DNA of 64,000 nt from Staphylococcus pettenkoferi (GCF_002902685.1 NZ_PPRN01000017.1:1-64000); one strand, 5' to 3'; shown: positions 1 to 8,902, counted from the stretch's first letter. Made by a program: numbers and translations. Notes: generated from the sequence alone by a model not told the origin.

Positions 1-295
1 ATTATAGAGATATTCGTGCCTTTTTTGGTGTATAAAGAAAATTAACGGCTAGTGATTTTTTATCACCAACCATTAAAAGTGTACAGCCCTTTTTTTGTGA
101 TTATCAAATATGCTATATCTTGCTAATGAAACTAGAATTTTTGGACCCGTTTTAGTTATCACAACCTTAGTCTTGGACACGTTTTGGTCACTTTTTAGTC
201 ACCGATGAACACGGATCAGAACTTTAATTAGATGCTTAATACGTTAATTTAGTGTCTATTTGATTAATAAAACATACTTCTTTGCTTCCTCACTT
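1..295. other. gene-free segment
   Basis: No reading frame with a convincing start site is visible on either strand. The only structure I see is an imperfect direct repeat: a unit starting GGACCCGTTTTAG at 143 recurs as GGACACGTTTTGG at 175, both ending in TCAC. A short hairpin, GTGAT with ATCAC, lies near 50-65. The segment is AT-rich and looks like non-coding or decayed DNA at the edge of the window. Confidence 0.5.
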
Positions 296-502
296 TTAAA
301 ATATTTTATCTAAAGTCTTATTTGTGTATAGAGTTTCTAGATAATAGAGCTCTCCTGAAGCATATATATCAAATATACCTTTTTCAGTTATTCTTCTTTG
401 ATTATTTTTCCATATCTCATATGTACGTTGTCATTCAGATTTATGTTTAAACTTATAGTGGTTATAGAAGTCAAGTTCAATGTGACTATTTACATAGACG
501 TA
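296..502 (-). pseudogene. decayed reading frame, origin unknown
   Basis: On the minus strand an open frame can be followed from about 502 down to a stop at 296 with a single internal TGA at 431-433. The downstream part reads EIWKNNQRRITEKG and then FDIYASGELYYLE, ending TNKTLDKIF. It has no start codon with a ribosome binding site, and another stop lies just upstream. The amino-acid composition looks like real protein, so I read it as a gene remnant, possibly from a mobile element. I do not recognise the family. Confidence 0.35.
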
Positions 503-623
503 TTATGATTCAGTTTTATTCTCGTGTGAGGGATCTATAATTCTTGAATAAGTGACAAGAGTACAAGATTAGCAAATACATATTTTGTTAATTACTTATA
601 ATTACGAGAAGGTAGAGCATCTA

Positions 624-698
624 ATGAAATACAATATTTACAAGGGTCTAGTAATTATTTCAGGAAAAATTTTCGCTATTCTAACCATACTATTGTAA
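624..698 (+). CDS. possible 24-residue hydrophobic peptide
   Basis: ATG at 624 opens a 24-codon frame (MKYNIYKGLVIISG, then KIFAILTILL) ending at TAA 696-698. It has a lysine/tyrosine N-terminus and a hydrophobic C-terminal half, the general look of a small membrane peptide. The ribosome site is weak (AAGGTAG at about 610, a long spacing), so translation is doubtful. It sits just upstream of the candidate Zur box and the zinc lipoprotein gene. It could be chance. Confidence 0.2.
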   Translation: MKYNIYKGLVIISGKIFAILTILL

Positions 699-713
699 AA
701 ATCTAATCAAAAT

Positions 714-734
714 AAATCGTCATGATTCCAATTT
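714..734 (+). promoter_or_regulatory. candidate Zur box
   Basis: A 21-base imperfect palindrome centred on G724 has left half AAATCGTCAT and right half ATTCCAATTT. The family consensus known from Bacillus and Staphylococcus is AAATCGTAAT-N-ATTACGATTT; 17 of the 20 half-site positions match. It lies about 70 bases upstream of a zinc-binding lipoprotein gene, which is where zinc repression by Zur would be expected. Confidence 0.6.
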
Positions 735-804
735 AGGTATTGCATTTTCAAAAAGAACAGTGTATCATTTTAAACGTAATAATTTCGATTTGGAGGTTAG
801 CGGT

Positions 805-1755
805 TTGAAGAAAATTATATCTATCATAAGTATCCTTGTACTCGCTACTGCATTAGTCGGTTGCGGCAAGGATGAGAAGAAGGTCAGCAAAGACCATAAA
901 TTGAAAGTACATACTACTGTGTTTGCTTTTAAAAGCTTCACAGATCAAATAGGTGGTAAATATGTTGATACTCAGTCCATCTATCCAGCAGGAGCAGACA
1001 TTCATTCATATGAACCTACTCAGAAGAAAATGATTAATATCGCAAAAGGTGACTTGTTTATCTACTCTAATGACGATATGGATCCAGTAGGGAAGAAGAT
1101 CAGTAAGTCCATTAATGAGAAAGACAATAAATTGGCTTTAGCTGATCAAGTAAGTAAAAAAGATTTGCTTGCATCTGACGAAGACGAGCATGAACATGAA
1201 CACGAACACGGTCATCATCATGCACATTCTGAAAATGACCCCCATGTATGGTTAGATCCAGTATTAGATCAAAAATTTGCGAAAGAAATTAAAGATCAAC
1301 TTGTCAAAAAAGATCCGAAACATAAGTCATATTACGAAAAGAATTATAAAAAACTCAACAAAGATTTAGCAGATATCGATAAAGAGATGAAAAAGGTGAC
1401 TAAAGACAAAAAACGTGACCAAGTTATCATCTCACACGATTCTTTAGGTTATCTCGCAGATCGTTATCATTTTAAACAAAAAGGTGTGAATGGTATGAAC
1501 GATGAGGAACCGAGTCAAAAAGAAGTCATGAATATCGTGAAAGAAATTAAATCATCTCATCAGCCATATGTCATGTATGAACAAAATATTCCTTCTAAAG
1601 TCACAGATGTGATTAAGAAAGAAACGAATACGAAACCAATTGAATTCCATAACTTGTCCGTGCTTACAAAATATGAAAAGAACAAGAAAGATATTTCTTA
1701 TCAATCTATTATGAAAGAGAATATCAAATCTCTCGATAAAGCACTTAATCAATAA
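805..1755 (+). CDS. zinc ABC transporter substrate-binding lipoprotein (ZnuA/AdcA family)
   Basis: Extracellular metal-binding lipoprotein of the cluster A-I solute-binding family (ZnuA/AdcA/TroA), which hands Zn(II) to an ABC importer. I chose the TTG at 805 because GGAGG at 792-796 sits 8 bases before it, and from there a lipoprotein signal begins at once: KK, hydrophobic stretch, lipobox LVGC with Cys20. The histidine-rich acidic loop typical of zinc members (EHEHEHEHGHHHAH) follows at about residues 129-141, and further likely ligands are in IHSYEP, DPHVWLDP and ISHDSLGY. About 316 residues, near normal for a ZnuA without a ZinT extension. No permease or ATPase gene is adjacent, so it must work with components encoded elsewhere. 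A candidate Zur box lies upstream and a strong terminator downstream, making it monocistronic. Confidence 0.88.
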   Translation: MKKIISIISILVLATALVGCGKDEKKVSKDHKLKVHTTVFAFKSFTDQIGGKYVDTQSIYPAGADIHSYEPTQKKMINIAKGDLFIYSNDDMDPVGKKISKSINEKDNKLALADQVSKKDLLASDEDEHEHEHEHGHHHAHSENDPHVWLDPVLDQKFAKEIKDQLVKKDPKHKSYYEKNYKKLNKDLADIDKEMKKVTKDKKRDQVIISHDSLGYLADRYHFKQKGVNGMNDEEPSQKEVMNIVKEIKSSHQPYVMYEQNIPSKVTDVIKKETNTKPIEFHNLSVLTKYEKNKKDISYQSIMKENIKSLDKALNQ

Positions 1756-1797
1756 GCAAGTCCACACATCCTCACACAATAGAACGACATTATGAAA

Positions 1798-1837
1798 GGC
1801 AATTCCAAGAGACAAATCTTAGGAATTGCCGTCTTTT
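1798..1837 (+). terminator. intrinsic terminator of the zinc lipoprotein gene
   Basis: Perfect 9-bp stem GGCAATTCC (1798-1806) with GGAATTGCC (1822-1830), followed by GTCTTTTATAT. Confidence 0.85.
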
Positions 1838-1972
1838 ATATATGAAATAATAATTTCATCTCCTCCTTCGATCATCCATATATCTTAATGTTTAACCAAT
1901 CCCGAAACAATATTGTACTTTTCTGCTAAATGTAATATCATAAATCTAATATCATTTGCGGAGGAAACATCC

Positions 1973-3031
1973 ATGTCAGAATCAAAACTTTCAGTCAAAC
2001 AATTCTTTATTAATATCCTCAATGCGGTAGGAACAGGCGTCGTCATCGCTTTACTACCTAATGCTTTGCTTGGGGAATTACTTAAATTCTTTAAAGAAGG
2101 ACATCCAATTTTAGAACTTGCTTACCAGCTCGTGCTTGTTATTCAATCCTTTATGGCGTTTATCGTTGGTATTATCGCAGCCCATCAATTCCGCTTTAAT
2201 GGCGCAGGTGCGACGATGGTGGGGGTATCTGCAATGCTAGGTTCCGGTGCGATTATCTTTCACCATGGTTCGGTAGAGTTAAAAGGAATCGGCGATATTA
2301 TCAATACAATTATCGTAGTCGCTATTGCTTGTGCTTTGTTCCTTATTCTGCGTGACAAGTTAGGCTCACTCGAAATGATTCTCTTACCAGTCGTTATTCC
2401 GGTCATCAGTGGCTTAATCGGTCTCACTACGTTACCTTATGTGGCACATGTGACGAAAGGTATTGGTCGTATCATCGCTTCGTTCACGGAACTCAATCCT
2501 ATGTTGATGTCGATCTTAATTTGTGTAGCTTATGCTTTATTAATGGTTACACCTATTTCTGTAGTCGCCATTGCTACAGCTATCGGTTTAGACGGTTTAG
2601 GAAGTGGTGCAGCGAATCTTGGTATCGTTGCTGCCTGCGTGACATTCTTATTTGGTTCGATACGCGTGAATTCCATAGGCGTCAATCTCGTACTTATTAT
2701 TGGTGCAGCGAAGATGATGATTCCTGTATATTTCAAGAATTTAATCATCATGATTCCATTAACGATAAATGGGATTATCGGTGGTCTCGTTGCTTATTTC
2801 TTCCAAATCAAAGGTTCGCCGATGTCTGCTGGTTTCGGCTATACCGGCTTAGTAGGTCCGATCAATGCATTTAATCGCATGAGTGGCGATCCGACGATGA
2901 ATATGATTGTATTATTCTTTGCTTATCTCATCATTCCCTTTGTGGGAGCATTTTTCGTCCATGCGATTTGTAAAAGGCTCTTACATCGCTACACAGATGA
3001 GATTTATCGATTTGAAATACCTAAACAATAA
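1973..3031 (+). CDS. PTS EIIC-like polytopic membrane protein (PTS_EIIC_2 type)
   Basis: Integral membrane protein of 352 residues with about nine or ten hydrophobic segments and many glycines. It resembles the EIIC-only PTS_EIIC_2 family (Pfam PF13303), which is widespread in Firmicutes and has no fused EIIA or EIIB domain. The start is ATG 1973 (MSESKLSVKQ), preceded by GCGGAGGAA; the longer frame beginning at 1913 has no ribosome site. Conserved-looking blocks include GVVIALLPNALLGEL near the N-terminus and GYTGLVGPINAFNRMSGDP near residues 285-303. The substrate is unknown and no EIIA/EIIB partner is nearby, so phosphotransferase activity is an inference from family only. It is monocistronic. 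Confidence 0.75.
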   Translation: MSESKLSVKQFFINILNAVGTGVVIALLPNALLGELLKFFKEGHPILELAYQLVLVIQSFMAFIVGIIAAHQFRFNGAGATMVGVSAMLGSGAIIFHHGSVELKGIGDIINTIIVVAIACALFLILRDKLGSLEMILLPVVIPVISGLIGLTTLPYVAHVTKGIGRIIASFTELNPMLMSILICVAYALLMVTPISVVAIATAIGLDGLGSGAANLGIVAACVTFLFGSIRVNSIGVNLVLIIGAAKMMIPVYFKNLIIMIPLTINGIIGGLVAYFFQIKGSPMSAGFGYTGLVGPINAFNRMSGDPTMNMIVLFFAYLIIPFVGAFFVHAICKRLLHRYTDEIYRFEIPKQ

Positions 3032-3059
3032 ACTGCATATTCGAAATTAAAGTTGTTGA

Positions 3060-3090
3060 GTCGCACTATTCGCTTAGTGCGGCTTATTTA
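3060..3090 (+). terminator. intrinsic terminator
   Basis: Stem GTCGCACTA (3060-3068) with TAGTGCGGC (3075-3083), one G-T wobble, followed by TTATTTAT. Confidence 0.7.
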
Positions 3091-3240
3091 TATTGCTTTG
3101 CTGACTTATATAAAATATTATGCACATAATATACATTTGTATTCATTCTTCTTGACCCTAGCAGTATTTTAAAAAAGGTTATCAGACCATGGTTATAAAT
3201 CGAAAAGCCATAAAAAAGTATAAAAATCCCAGAAATCATA

Positions 3241-3269
3241 TTGCATATATTTACGTTATAACTTATAAT
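3241..3269 (+). promoter_or_regulatory. possible promoter of the amino-acid ABC operon
   Basis: A perfect -10 TATAAT at 3264-3269 is preceded at 17-base spacing by TTGCAT (3241-3246), a weak -35. The predicted start point is about 20 bases upstream of the ribosome site of the 3299 gene. Confidence 0.45.
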
Positions 3270-3298
3270 GATGAATATAATTCAAAGGGAGGCCGCTT

Positions 3299-4765
3299 AT
3301 GAAATACATACTAAAGCTCATCATCATTACAGTTATAGCTATTATGAGCGTATTACCGTTGTATCACTCTAATGCATACGCCAAAGATAACGGTGATCAA
3401 TGGGACAAGATTAAAGAACGTGGGGAATTGCGAGTAGGTCTATCTGCCGACTATGCACCTTACGAATTTGAAAAGAATGAACATGGTAAGACCAAATATT
3501 CAGGTATAGATGTTGAAATTGCGAAAAAAATCGCTAAAGATAACCATGTGAAATTGAAAATCGTCAATATGCAATTCGATAGCTTATTAGGTGCGATTAA
3601 GACAGGTAAGATTGATATGATTATCTCAGGAATGACACCATCTCCTGAACGTAAGAAGGAAGTAGATTTCTCTGATGCTTACCTTCAAGCAGATGAGAAG
3701 ATGTTAATCCGTAAAAGTGACGCAGATAAATATAAGAAAAAAGAAGATTTCAATAATAAGAAATTAGGTGTACAAAAGCAAACAGACCAAGAAAAGGTCG
3801 CAAAGTCTGAATTTGATAATGCGGACGTACACTCCTTAACACGTATTCCAGAAGTTATTTTATCTCTAAAAAGTAATAAAGTCGATGGAATGATTATTGA
3901 AGGACCTGTAGGTGAAGCATACCTCAAGCAAAATCCAGAATTACAATTTGCAAAAGGGGTTAAATTCAACGAACCGTCTAAAGATACATCCATCGCATTA
4001 CCTAAAAACTCTCCAGAATTAATGAAGAGAGTGAATGCATCTATCAAAGATGTGAAAGACAATAATCTCATCGCGAAATATAAGGATAAAGCGGCAGATG
4101 ATCTTGCAAGTGATAATAGCAACTTCTTTACGAAATATGGAAGTTTCTTCTTGAAAGGGATCAAGAATACCGTGCTCGTATCGGCTATCGGGGTGCTCGC
4201 TGGTTCACTCTTTGGTGCCATCATTGCGCTTTGTAAACTCAGCACATTCAAGCCATTACGCTGGTTAGCCTCAATTTATATTGAATTCTTAAGAGGTACG
4301 CCGTTACTCGTTCAAGTATTCTTAGTCTACTTCGGTACGACAGCGGCACTCGGTCTAGATATGTCTGCGCTGATATGCGGTACCATTGCACTTGTCATCA
4401 ACTCCTCTGCATATATCGCGGAAATTATCAGAGCGGGTATCAATGCAGTTGATAAAGGTCAAACTGAAGCGGCGCGTAGTCTCGGACTTAATTACAGACA
4501 AACGATGTCGAGCATCATCTTACCACAGGCGATTAAGAACATCCTTCCAGCCTTAGGTAATGAGTTTGTCACGTTAATCAAAGAATCATCTATCGTGTCA
4601 GTCATCGGTGTGAGTGAAATTATGTTCAACGCACAAGTTGTACAAGGTGCGTCATTTGATCCGTTCACGCCGTTACTCGTAGCAGCATTACTTTACTTCG
4701 TGCTGACATTTACGTTGTCACGTCTACTTTATTTCGTAGAAGGGAGATTAAAAGTCAGTGATTGA
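3299..4765 (+). CDS. amino-acid ABC transporter, fused substrate-binding and permease protein (GlnH-GlnP type)
   Basis: Single-chain receptor and permease for polar amino acids, probably glutamine or a related substrate. Residues 1-29 are a signal peptide ending near AYAKD; about 38-260 form an SBP_bac_3 domain ([27 protein letters not shown]); about 275-488 form a BPD_transp_1 permease with the EAA loop [16 protein letters not shown] that docks the ATPase. 488 residues, the expected size for this Firmicute fusion (S. aureus has the same arrangement). GGGAGG lies just ahead of ATG 3299. It overlaps the GTG start of the ATPase gene by 8 bases, so the two are translationally coupled. Substrate identity is inferred from family only. 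Confidence 0.9.
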   Translation: MKYILKLIIITVIAIMSVLPLYHSNAYAKDNGDQWDKIKERGELRVGLSADYAPYEFEKNEHGKTKYSGIDVEIAKKIAKDNHVKLKIVNMQFDSLLGAIKTGKIDMIISGMTPSPERKKEVDFSDAYLQADEKMLIRKSDADKYKKKEDFNNKKLGVQKQTDQEKVAKSEFDNADVHSLTRIPEVILSLKSNKVDGMIIEGPVGEAYLKQNPELQFAKGVKFNEPSKDTSIALPKNSPELMKRVNASIKDVKDNNLIAKYKDKAADDLASDNSNFFTKYGSFFLKGIKNTVLVSAIGVLAGSLFGAIIALCKLSTFKPLRWLASIYIEFLRGTPLLVQVFLVYFGTTAALGLDMSALICGTIALVINSSAYIAEIIRAGINAVDKGQTEAARSLGLNYRQTMSSIILPQAIKNILPALGNEFVTLIKESSIVSVIGVSEIMFNAQVVQGASFDPFTPLLVAALLYFVLTFTLSRLLYFVEGRLKVSD

Positions 4766-5480
4766 TATTAAACAGTTAAATAAAAGCTTTGGTAAGAACG
4801 AAGTCTTAAAGAGTATCGATTTATCTATTGAGCAAGGTGAAGTTGTAGCTATCATTGGACCTTCAGGTAGTGGTAAAAGTACATTACTTCGCTGTATGAA
4901 TCTCCTAGAAACACCTACGAGTGGAGAGATTGTCATTGAAGGCAAGAATTTAATGAAGAATGAAATGAAGCTCGAATCTTTACGTTTGAAAATGGGTATG
5001 GTCTTCCAAAACTTCAACCTTTTCCCTCATAAAAAGGTCATAGATAATATTACACTTGCACCTTCCAAATTAAATTTAAAAGGGAAGAAAGAGTTAAAAG
5101 AGGAAGCGCTCGAACTCTTAGATAAAGTAGGTTTAAAGGACAAAGCAGACACGTATCCTTTGCAACTCTCAGGGGGTCAAAAACAACGTGTTGCTATCGC
5201 ACGTGCATTAGCCATGCATCCAGACGTCTTACTCTTCGACGAACCTACGTCAGCACTAGACCCAGAAGTGGTTGGAGATGTGCTTGACGTTATGCGTGAA
5301 CTTGCTAAAGAAGGTATGACAATGGTCGTTGTAACGCACGAGATGAGCTTTGCGAGAGACGTTAGTGATAAAGTGGTCTTCATGGCAGATGGCTATGTCG
5401 TAGAGACAGGTGATCCGCATGCAATCTTCTCACAACCGCAACATGAACGTACTCAACAATTCTTAAATCGTGTACTTTAA
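4758..5480 (+). CDS. amino-acid ABC transporter ATP-binding protein
   Basis: ATPase of 240 residues of the polar amino-acid uptake family (GlnQ/ArtM type). Walker [10 protein letters not shown] is at residues 34-42, Q-loop region [11 protein letters not shown], signature LSGGQ, Walker [14 protein letters not shown] and H-loop VTHEM, all intact. It starts with GTG at 4758 inside the end of the receptor/permease gene; GGGAG at 4742-4746 serves as ribosome site. With the upstream fusion protein it makes a complete importer from two genes. A strong terminator follows. Confidence 0.93.
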   Translation: MIDIKQLNKSFGKNEVLKSIDLSIEQGEVVAIIGPSGSGKSTLLRCMNLLETPTSGEIVIEGKNLMKNEMKLESLRLKMGMVFQNFNLFPHKKVIDNITLAPSKLNLKGKKELKEEALELLDKVGLKDKADTYPLQLSGGQKQRVAIARALAMHPDVLLFDEPTSALDPEVVGDVLDVMRELAKEGMTMVVVTHEMSFARDVSDKVVFMADGYVVETGDPHAIFSQPQHERTQQFLNRVL

Positions 5481-5507
5481 TTCAAATAGTAATGATGAAT
5501 ATATTAT

Positions 5508-5552
5508 CCCTAGAATGATTGATATACATCTTCAGTCATTCTAGGGATTTTG
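5508..5552 (+). terminator. intrinsic terminator of the amino-acid ABC operon
   Basis: Perfect 11-bp stem CCCTAGAATGA (5508-5518) with TCATTCTAGGG (5536-5546), followed by ATTTTGTCATTT. Confidence 0.88.
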
Positions 5553-5749
5553 TCATTTAACCTGAAAAACTTGAGCAAACTTAAATTTTTGCGGACGTCT
5601 TAATTCGCCCAATTACTTCTCCTACAAATCTAACAAAGACACATAATTGAACATCTAAAATTTTTAAAAAAGATAGTTATTTCAAGACGCGTTAGTAGGC
5701 ACGTCTATGTTAGAATAATGGCTGTATGTTGATTTAGGGTGGTAGAATC

Positions 5750-6877
5750 ATGGATTTGAAACAATTAAAGGAAGATGTCATTGCATATGCGCATACGATA
5801 GGCATTGACAGTATTGGTTTTACAACAGCAGATCCGTTTGATGAGTTGAAGCAGAAGCTCGTGGACTATCATGCGAAAGGATACGCTTCAGGATTTGAAG
5901 AAGATGACATTCAGCTCCGTACAGAACCGAAACTTTCTTTGCCCACTGCACGTTCGATCATTGCTATTGCAGTCGGTTATCCGAACAAGTTGAAAGGCGC
6001 ACCTCGTAGTAAAAGGGGCGAGCGTAGAGGGATGTTTGCGCGCGCTTCTTGGGGGCAAGATTATCATACGATTATGCGTAAACGTTTAGATAAATTGGCT
6101 GAGTATATTGAATCACGCGTTCCTGATGTAGAAATGAAATCAATGGTCGATACAGGAGTGCTTTCTGATCGTGCTGTTGCCGAGAGAGCTGGGTTAGGTT
6201 ATACCGGGCGAAATGGATTTGTTATCAATCCAGACCTAGGAACGTGGACGTATCTTGGCGAAATGCTAGTAAGTATTCCGTTTCCACCAGACGATCCGCT
6301 CATCGATAGTTGTGGAGATTGTACGATGTGCGTTGATCGTTGCCCGACTGGCGCTCTAGTAGGAAATGGTCAATTGAACGCTCAGAAATGTATTAGCTTT
6401 CTGACTCAAACGAAAGGGTATCTTCAAGATGAGTACCGCTATAAGATCGGTAATCGTCTCTATGGTTGCGATACTTGTCAGCAAGTCTGTCCGCGTAATA
6501 GAGGAATCAATACTGAGCATGATGATATTGTATTAGAACCTGAAATATTGAAACCACGACTCGTTCCATTATTACAGATGAGCAATAGAGAGTTTAAAGA
6601 AACATATGGTCATTTAGCAGGCGCTTGGCGTGGTAAGAAACCGATTCAACGTAATGCGATTATCGCTTTAGCACATTTTAAAGAATCATCTGCTATACCT
6701 GAGTTGGAAGAGGTCGCTGTCAACGATCCACGGCCGATGATAAGAGCGACAGCCTACTGGGCGATTGGCCAAATTCAAGGTGACGAAGCGAGACCCTTTA
6801 TCGATGCGCATTACGATGCAGAACTTGAAGAAGTTCAAGAGGAAATGATTAAAGGATTAGAAATGGGGAGAACGTAA
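5750..6877 (+). CDS. queG: epoxyqueuosine reductase QueG
   Basis: Cobalamin-dependent iron-sulfur enzyme that reduces epoxyqueuosine to queuosine in tRNA, the last step of Q synthesis in the cytoplasm. 375 residues. The catalytic Asp134 lies in the signature VDTGVLSDRAVAERAGLG. Two 4Fe-4S clusters are supplied by Cys188/191/194/198 (CGDCTMCVDRC) and Cys214/240/243/247 (CDTCQQVC). The C-terminal part from about 290 has the HEAT-like repeats (AIIALAHFKESSAIPELEE) that hold the tRNA. It is followed 3 bases later by trmL, another anticodon-loop modification gene, which suggests one operon. No other queuosine genes are in the window. Confidence 0.93.
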   Translation: MDLKQLKEDVIAYAHTIGIDSIGFTTADPFDELKQKLVDYHAKGYASGFEEDDIQLRTEPKLSLPTARSIIAIAVGYPNKLKGAPRSKRGERRGMFARASWGQDYHTIMRKRLDKLAEYIESRVPDVEMKSMVDTGVLSDRAVAERAGLGYTGRNGFVINPDLGTWTYLGEMLVSIPFPPDDPLIDSCGDCTMCVDRCPTGALVGNGQLNAQKCISFLTQTKGYLQDEYRYKIGNRLYGCDTCQQVCPRNRGINTEHDDIVLEPEILKPRLVPLLQMSNREFKETYGHLAGAWRGKKPIQRNAIIALAHFKESSAIPELEEVAVNDPRPMIRATAYWAIGQIQGDEARPFIDAHYDAELEEVQEEMIKGLEMGRT

Positions 6878-6880
6878 ATC

Positions 6881-7363
6881 ATGACGAATCATATCGTATT
6901 ATTTCAACCTGAAATACCAGGAAATACAGGGAGTATCGCTCGTACATGTGCGGGGACGGATACGCATTTACATCTGATTAAGCCTCTAGGTTTCAGCACA
7001 GATGATAAGATGTTAAAACGCGCAGGTCTAGATTACTGGCATAGCGTAAATATAACGTATCATGAGAGTATTGAAGATTTCTTCAGAGATACAGATGGAG
7101 AATACTATTTACTTACAAAGTTTGGTAAAAAGGTTTATTCAGATTTCGATTTCTCAGATACTTCTCAAGAACATTATTTTATTTTTGGTCGTGAAACTAC
7201 AGGTCTCCCGCAATGGGTTAAAGATGAATATGAAGATACAGCATTACGGGTACCTATTACCCACAATATTCGTTCGCTTAATTTATCCAACACTGCATCG
7301 TTACTTATATATGAAGCGTTGAGACAACAAGACTTTCCTGGATTAACTCAAGAATTTGATTAG
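6881..7363 (+). CDS. trmL: tRNA (cytidine/uridine(34)-2'-O)-methyltransferase TrmL
   Basis: SPOUT-class methyltransferase that adds a 2'-O-methyl group at wobble position 34 of leucine tRNAs, using S-adenosylmethionine. 160 residues, the usual TrmL/CspR length. Recognisable motifs are FQPEIPGNTGSIARTC at residues 8-23, FGRETTGLP near 103-111 and the SAM-binding knot segment RVPITHNIRSLNLSNTASL near 128-146. It starts 3 bases after queG ends and uses a ribosome site within the end of queG (GGGGAGAA), so the two tRNA-modification genes are probably co-transcribed. Confidence 0.93.
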   Translation: MTNHIVLFQPEIPGNTGSIARTCAGTDTHLHLIKPLGFSTDDKMLKRAGLDYWHSVNITYHESIEDFFRDTDGEYYLLTKFGKKVYSDFDFSDTSQEHYFIFGRETTGLPQWVKDEYEDTALRVPITHNIRSLNLSNTASLLIYEALRQQDFPGLTQEFD

Positions 7364-7419
7364 GCAAACGGTGTCATACAAGGTATAATTTAAAGTGGAT
7401 AATCTTAACGTACTCCAAC

Positions 7420-7445
7420 GTTTAATTAAAATTATTTTGGGGTAA
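7420..7445 (+). promoter_or_regulatory. candidate sigma-B promoter
   Basis: GTTTAA at 7420-7425 and GGGTAA at 7440-7445 are separated by 14 bases. This fits the staphylococcal sigma-B consensus GTTTAA-N12-15-GGGTAT with only the last base differing. It stands about 58 bases upstream of the NagB-fold gene at 7503. Confidence 0.65.
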
Positions 7446-7502
7446 GAGATGTAATAATGTTAGAAGACCGTCTGAAATGTACAAGAGGAGTGGAAATTAA
7501 TT

Positions 7503-8102
7503 ATGGCTATGAACTTTAAAGTATTAGAGAATAAAGAACAAGTCGCAGTCTATACTGCAGATATTCTCAGAAAGCAATTTAACAACAATCCAACAACTAT
7601 TGCAGGGATTCATTTATCACATGAATATGCGCCAGTATTAGACGAGCTCAAGAAGAATGTAGATCGTCATGCGGTCGATTTCAGTCAAATCAATATCCTT
7701 GATTACGACGATAATCGTTCTTTCTACGATGCTTTAGGCGTGCCTGAAGGTCAAATTTACGAAATCTCATTTGATGACGATGCAGAATCATTCATTGATG
7801 AGAAGATTAAAACGAAAGAAAATAAAGGCAAACTTATCACTCAAGTTGCTTCAATTTCTGACGAAGGTAAGACAGATGTAAGCGTGCGCCAAGGTTTACA
7901 AAAAGCTCGTGAAGTGATTCTCGTTATTACAGGTGCTGAGAAGAAAGAAGCGGTTAAACGTTTATACGAAGAGAATGGTAAGACTAACTTTGAACCAGCA
8001 GATTTAAAAACACATCGCATGGTAAATGTAGTGCTTGACGAAGCTGCTGCAGAAGGCTTACCTGAAGATGTGAAACAATACTTTACAGCACACTTTGCTT
8101 AA
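7503..8102 (+). CDS. degenerate NagB/6-phosphogluconolactonase-fold protein
   Basis: 199-residue cytosolic protein whose segments align by eye with the glucosamine-6-phosphate isomerase/6-phosphogluconolactonase fold: VDFSQINILDYDDN for the strand that normally carries LDEY, and VRQGLQKAREVILVITGAEK followed by MVNVVLDEAAAEGL for the C-terminal half. The sugar-phosphate motifs are not intact: the N-terminal ATGSTP loop is replaced by IHLSHEY, and no GxGxDGHIAFNEP block is present. The protein is also about 40 residues shorter than true NagB. I therefore infer loss of isomerase activity and perhaps a ligand-sensing or structural role. GAGGAG lies 12 bases before ATG 7503; ATG 7509 is an alternative start. 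It forms a short operon with the 54-residue acidic protein behind a likely sigma-B promoter. Confidence 0.7.
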   Translation: MAMNFKVLENKEQVAVYTADILRKQFNNNPTTIAGIHLSHEYAPVLDELKKNVDRHAVDFSQINILDYDDNRSFYDALGVPEGQIYEISFDDDAESFIDEKIKTKENKGKLITQVASISDEGKTDVSVRQGLQKAREVILVITGAEKKEAVKRLYEENGKTNFEPADLKTHRMVNVVLDEAAAEGLPEDVKQYFTAHFA

Positions 8103-8132
8103 TCCACGCAGCGATTGAAAGAGGTGATCAGC

Positions 8133-8297
8133 ATGGAAGATAAGCATTACGAAGAACAACCTGACAATGAAATGGTTGATGATTATAGTGATGTCGTTGA
8201 ACTCGGAAAGGAAATGGAACAAATTTCTGAGGAAAATGACGAAGATAAACTCAACAAAGAACATGATGAAGACGTTCGTTCAGATTTAGATGAGTAA
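8133..8297 (+). CDS. small acidic protein
   Basis: 54 residues starting at ATG 8133, with AAAGAGGTGATC ideally placed upstream. The frame can be extended to a TTG at 8115 but that would put the ribosome site inside it. The protein is very acidic and hydrophilic (MEDKHYEEQPDNEM at the start, SDLDE at the end) with no cysteines, membrane segment or known motif. It lies 30 bases after the NagB-fold gene and just before a terminator, so it should share the sigma-B promoter. Function unknown. Confidence 0.75.
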   Translation: MEDKHYEEQPDNEMVDDYSDVVELGKEMEQISEENDEDKLNKEHDEDVRSDLDE

Positions 8298-8331
8298 GGA
8301 AACGCACTTGTTGAACGAACAACCACGCATA

Positions 8332-8368
8332 GATGTATCGTCGACAGTCTTGGCGATACATCTTTTTT
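8332..8368 (+). terminator. intrinsic terminator
   Basis: Perfect 9-bp stem GATGTATCG (8332-8340) with CGATACATC (8354-8362), followed by TTTTTTA. Ends the two-gene operon that starts at 7503. Confidence 0.88.
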
Positions 8369-8450
8369 ATTAACTCCTCATTCAACCAGTGCCACAACGC
8401 AACGGATATGTTAGAATAACTATGCTAAATTATACGATGAGGAGCACATT

Positions 8451-8864
8451 ATGTTATATCGAAATTGGAAATGGATTATGTTGGCAGCGTTTATCGTCAA
8501 TCTCATCTCTATCAAAGGTTTCCCGATGGCGCTTGGTGCAGTTTATATGCCGATTCTGTTTAAAGTCATCCAAATGCAATTGAATTTATCTAAAGGACTC
8601 GTGGATGACGTCACTGGACAAGCTTTTATTAAAAGTAACAAAACAGGCGTAATTATTAGCGTCATCTGTTGCGTACTGATTACGGGCATTCTATTTAAAG
8701 CATTAGATGGTTTCTATCAATCATTACATGGCTTCCTGGGCGTCTTAATTACGCTAAGTCCGGTCACTTTGGTTATAGGTCTTATTCTATTCATACTAAC
8801 TGCAGTAGCCATTGTACAAGCTGTTAAAGCACAATTTGCGCACGTGAGAGTGAAGTCACAATAA
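8451..8864 (+). CDS. small polytopic membrane protein of unknown function
   Basis: 137 residues with about four hydrophobic segments: near 5-22 (WIMLAAFIVNLISIKG), 25-42, 65-85 (GVIISVICCVLITGILF) and 95-125. The tail is short and basic. GAGGAGC precedes ATG 8451 at a normal distance. I recognise no family. It is a single gene followed by its own terminator. Confidence 0.7.
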   Translation: MLYRNWKWIMLAAFIVNLISIKGFPMALGAVYMPILFKVIQMQLNLSKGLVDDVTGQAFIKSNKTGVIISVICCVLITGILFKALDGFYQSLHGFLGVLITLSPVTLVIGLILFILTAVAIVQAVKAQFAHVRVKSQ

Positions 8865-8902
8865 CGTTTTAGAATAAAATTAAATCCAGTAGTGTAATAA
8901 TA

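Noticed and set aside
3685-4251. 188-codon minus-strand open frame inside the amino-acid receptor/permease gene
   Set aside because: Antisense to a clearly conserved gene, no ribosome site, Ser/Leu/Phe-rich composition typical of a shadow frame.
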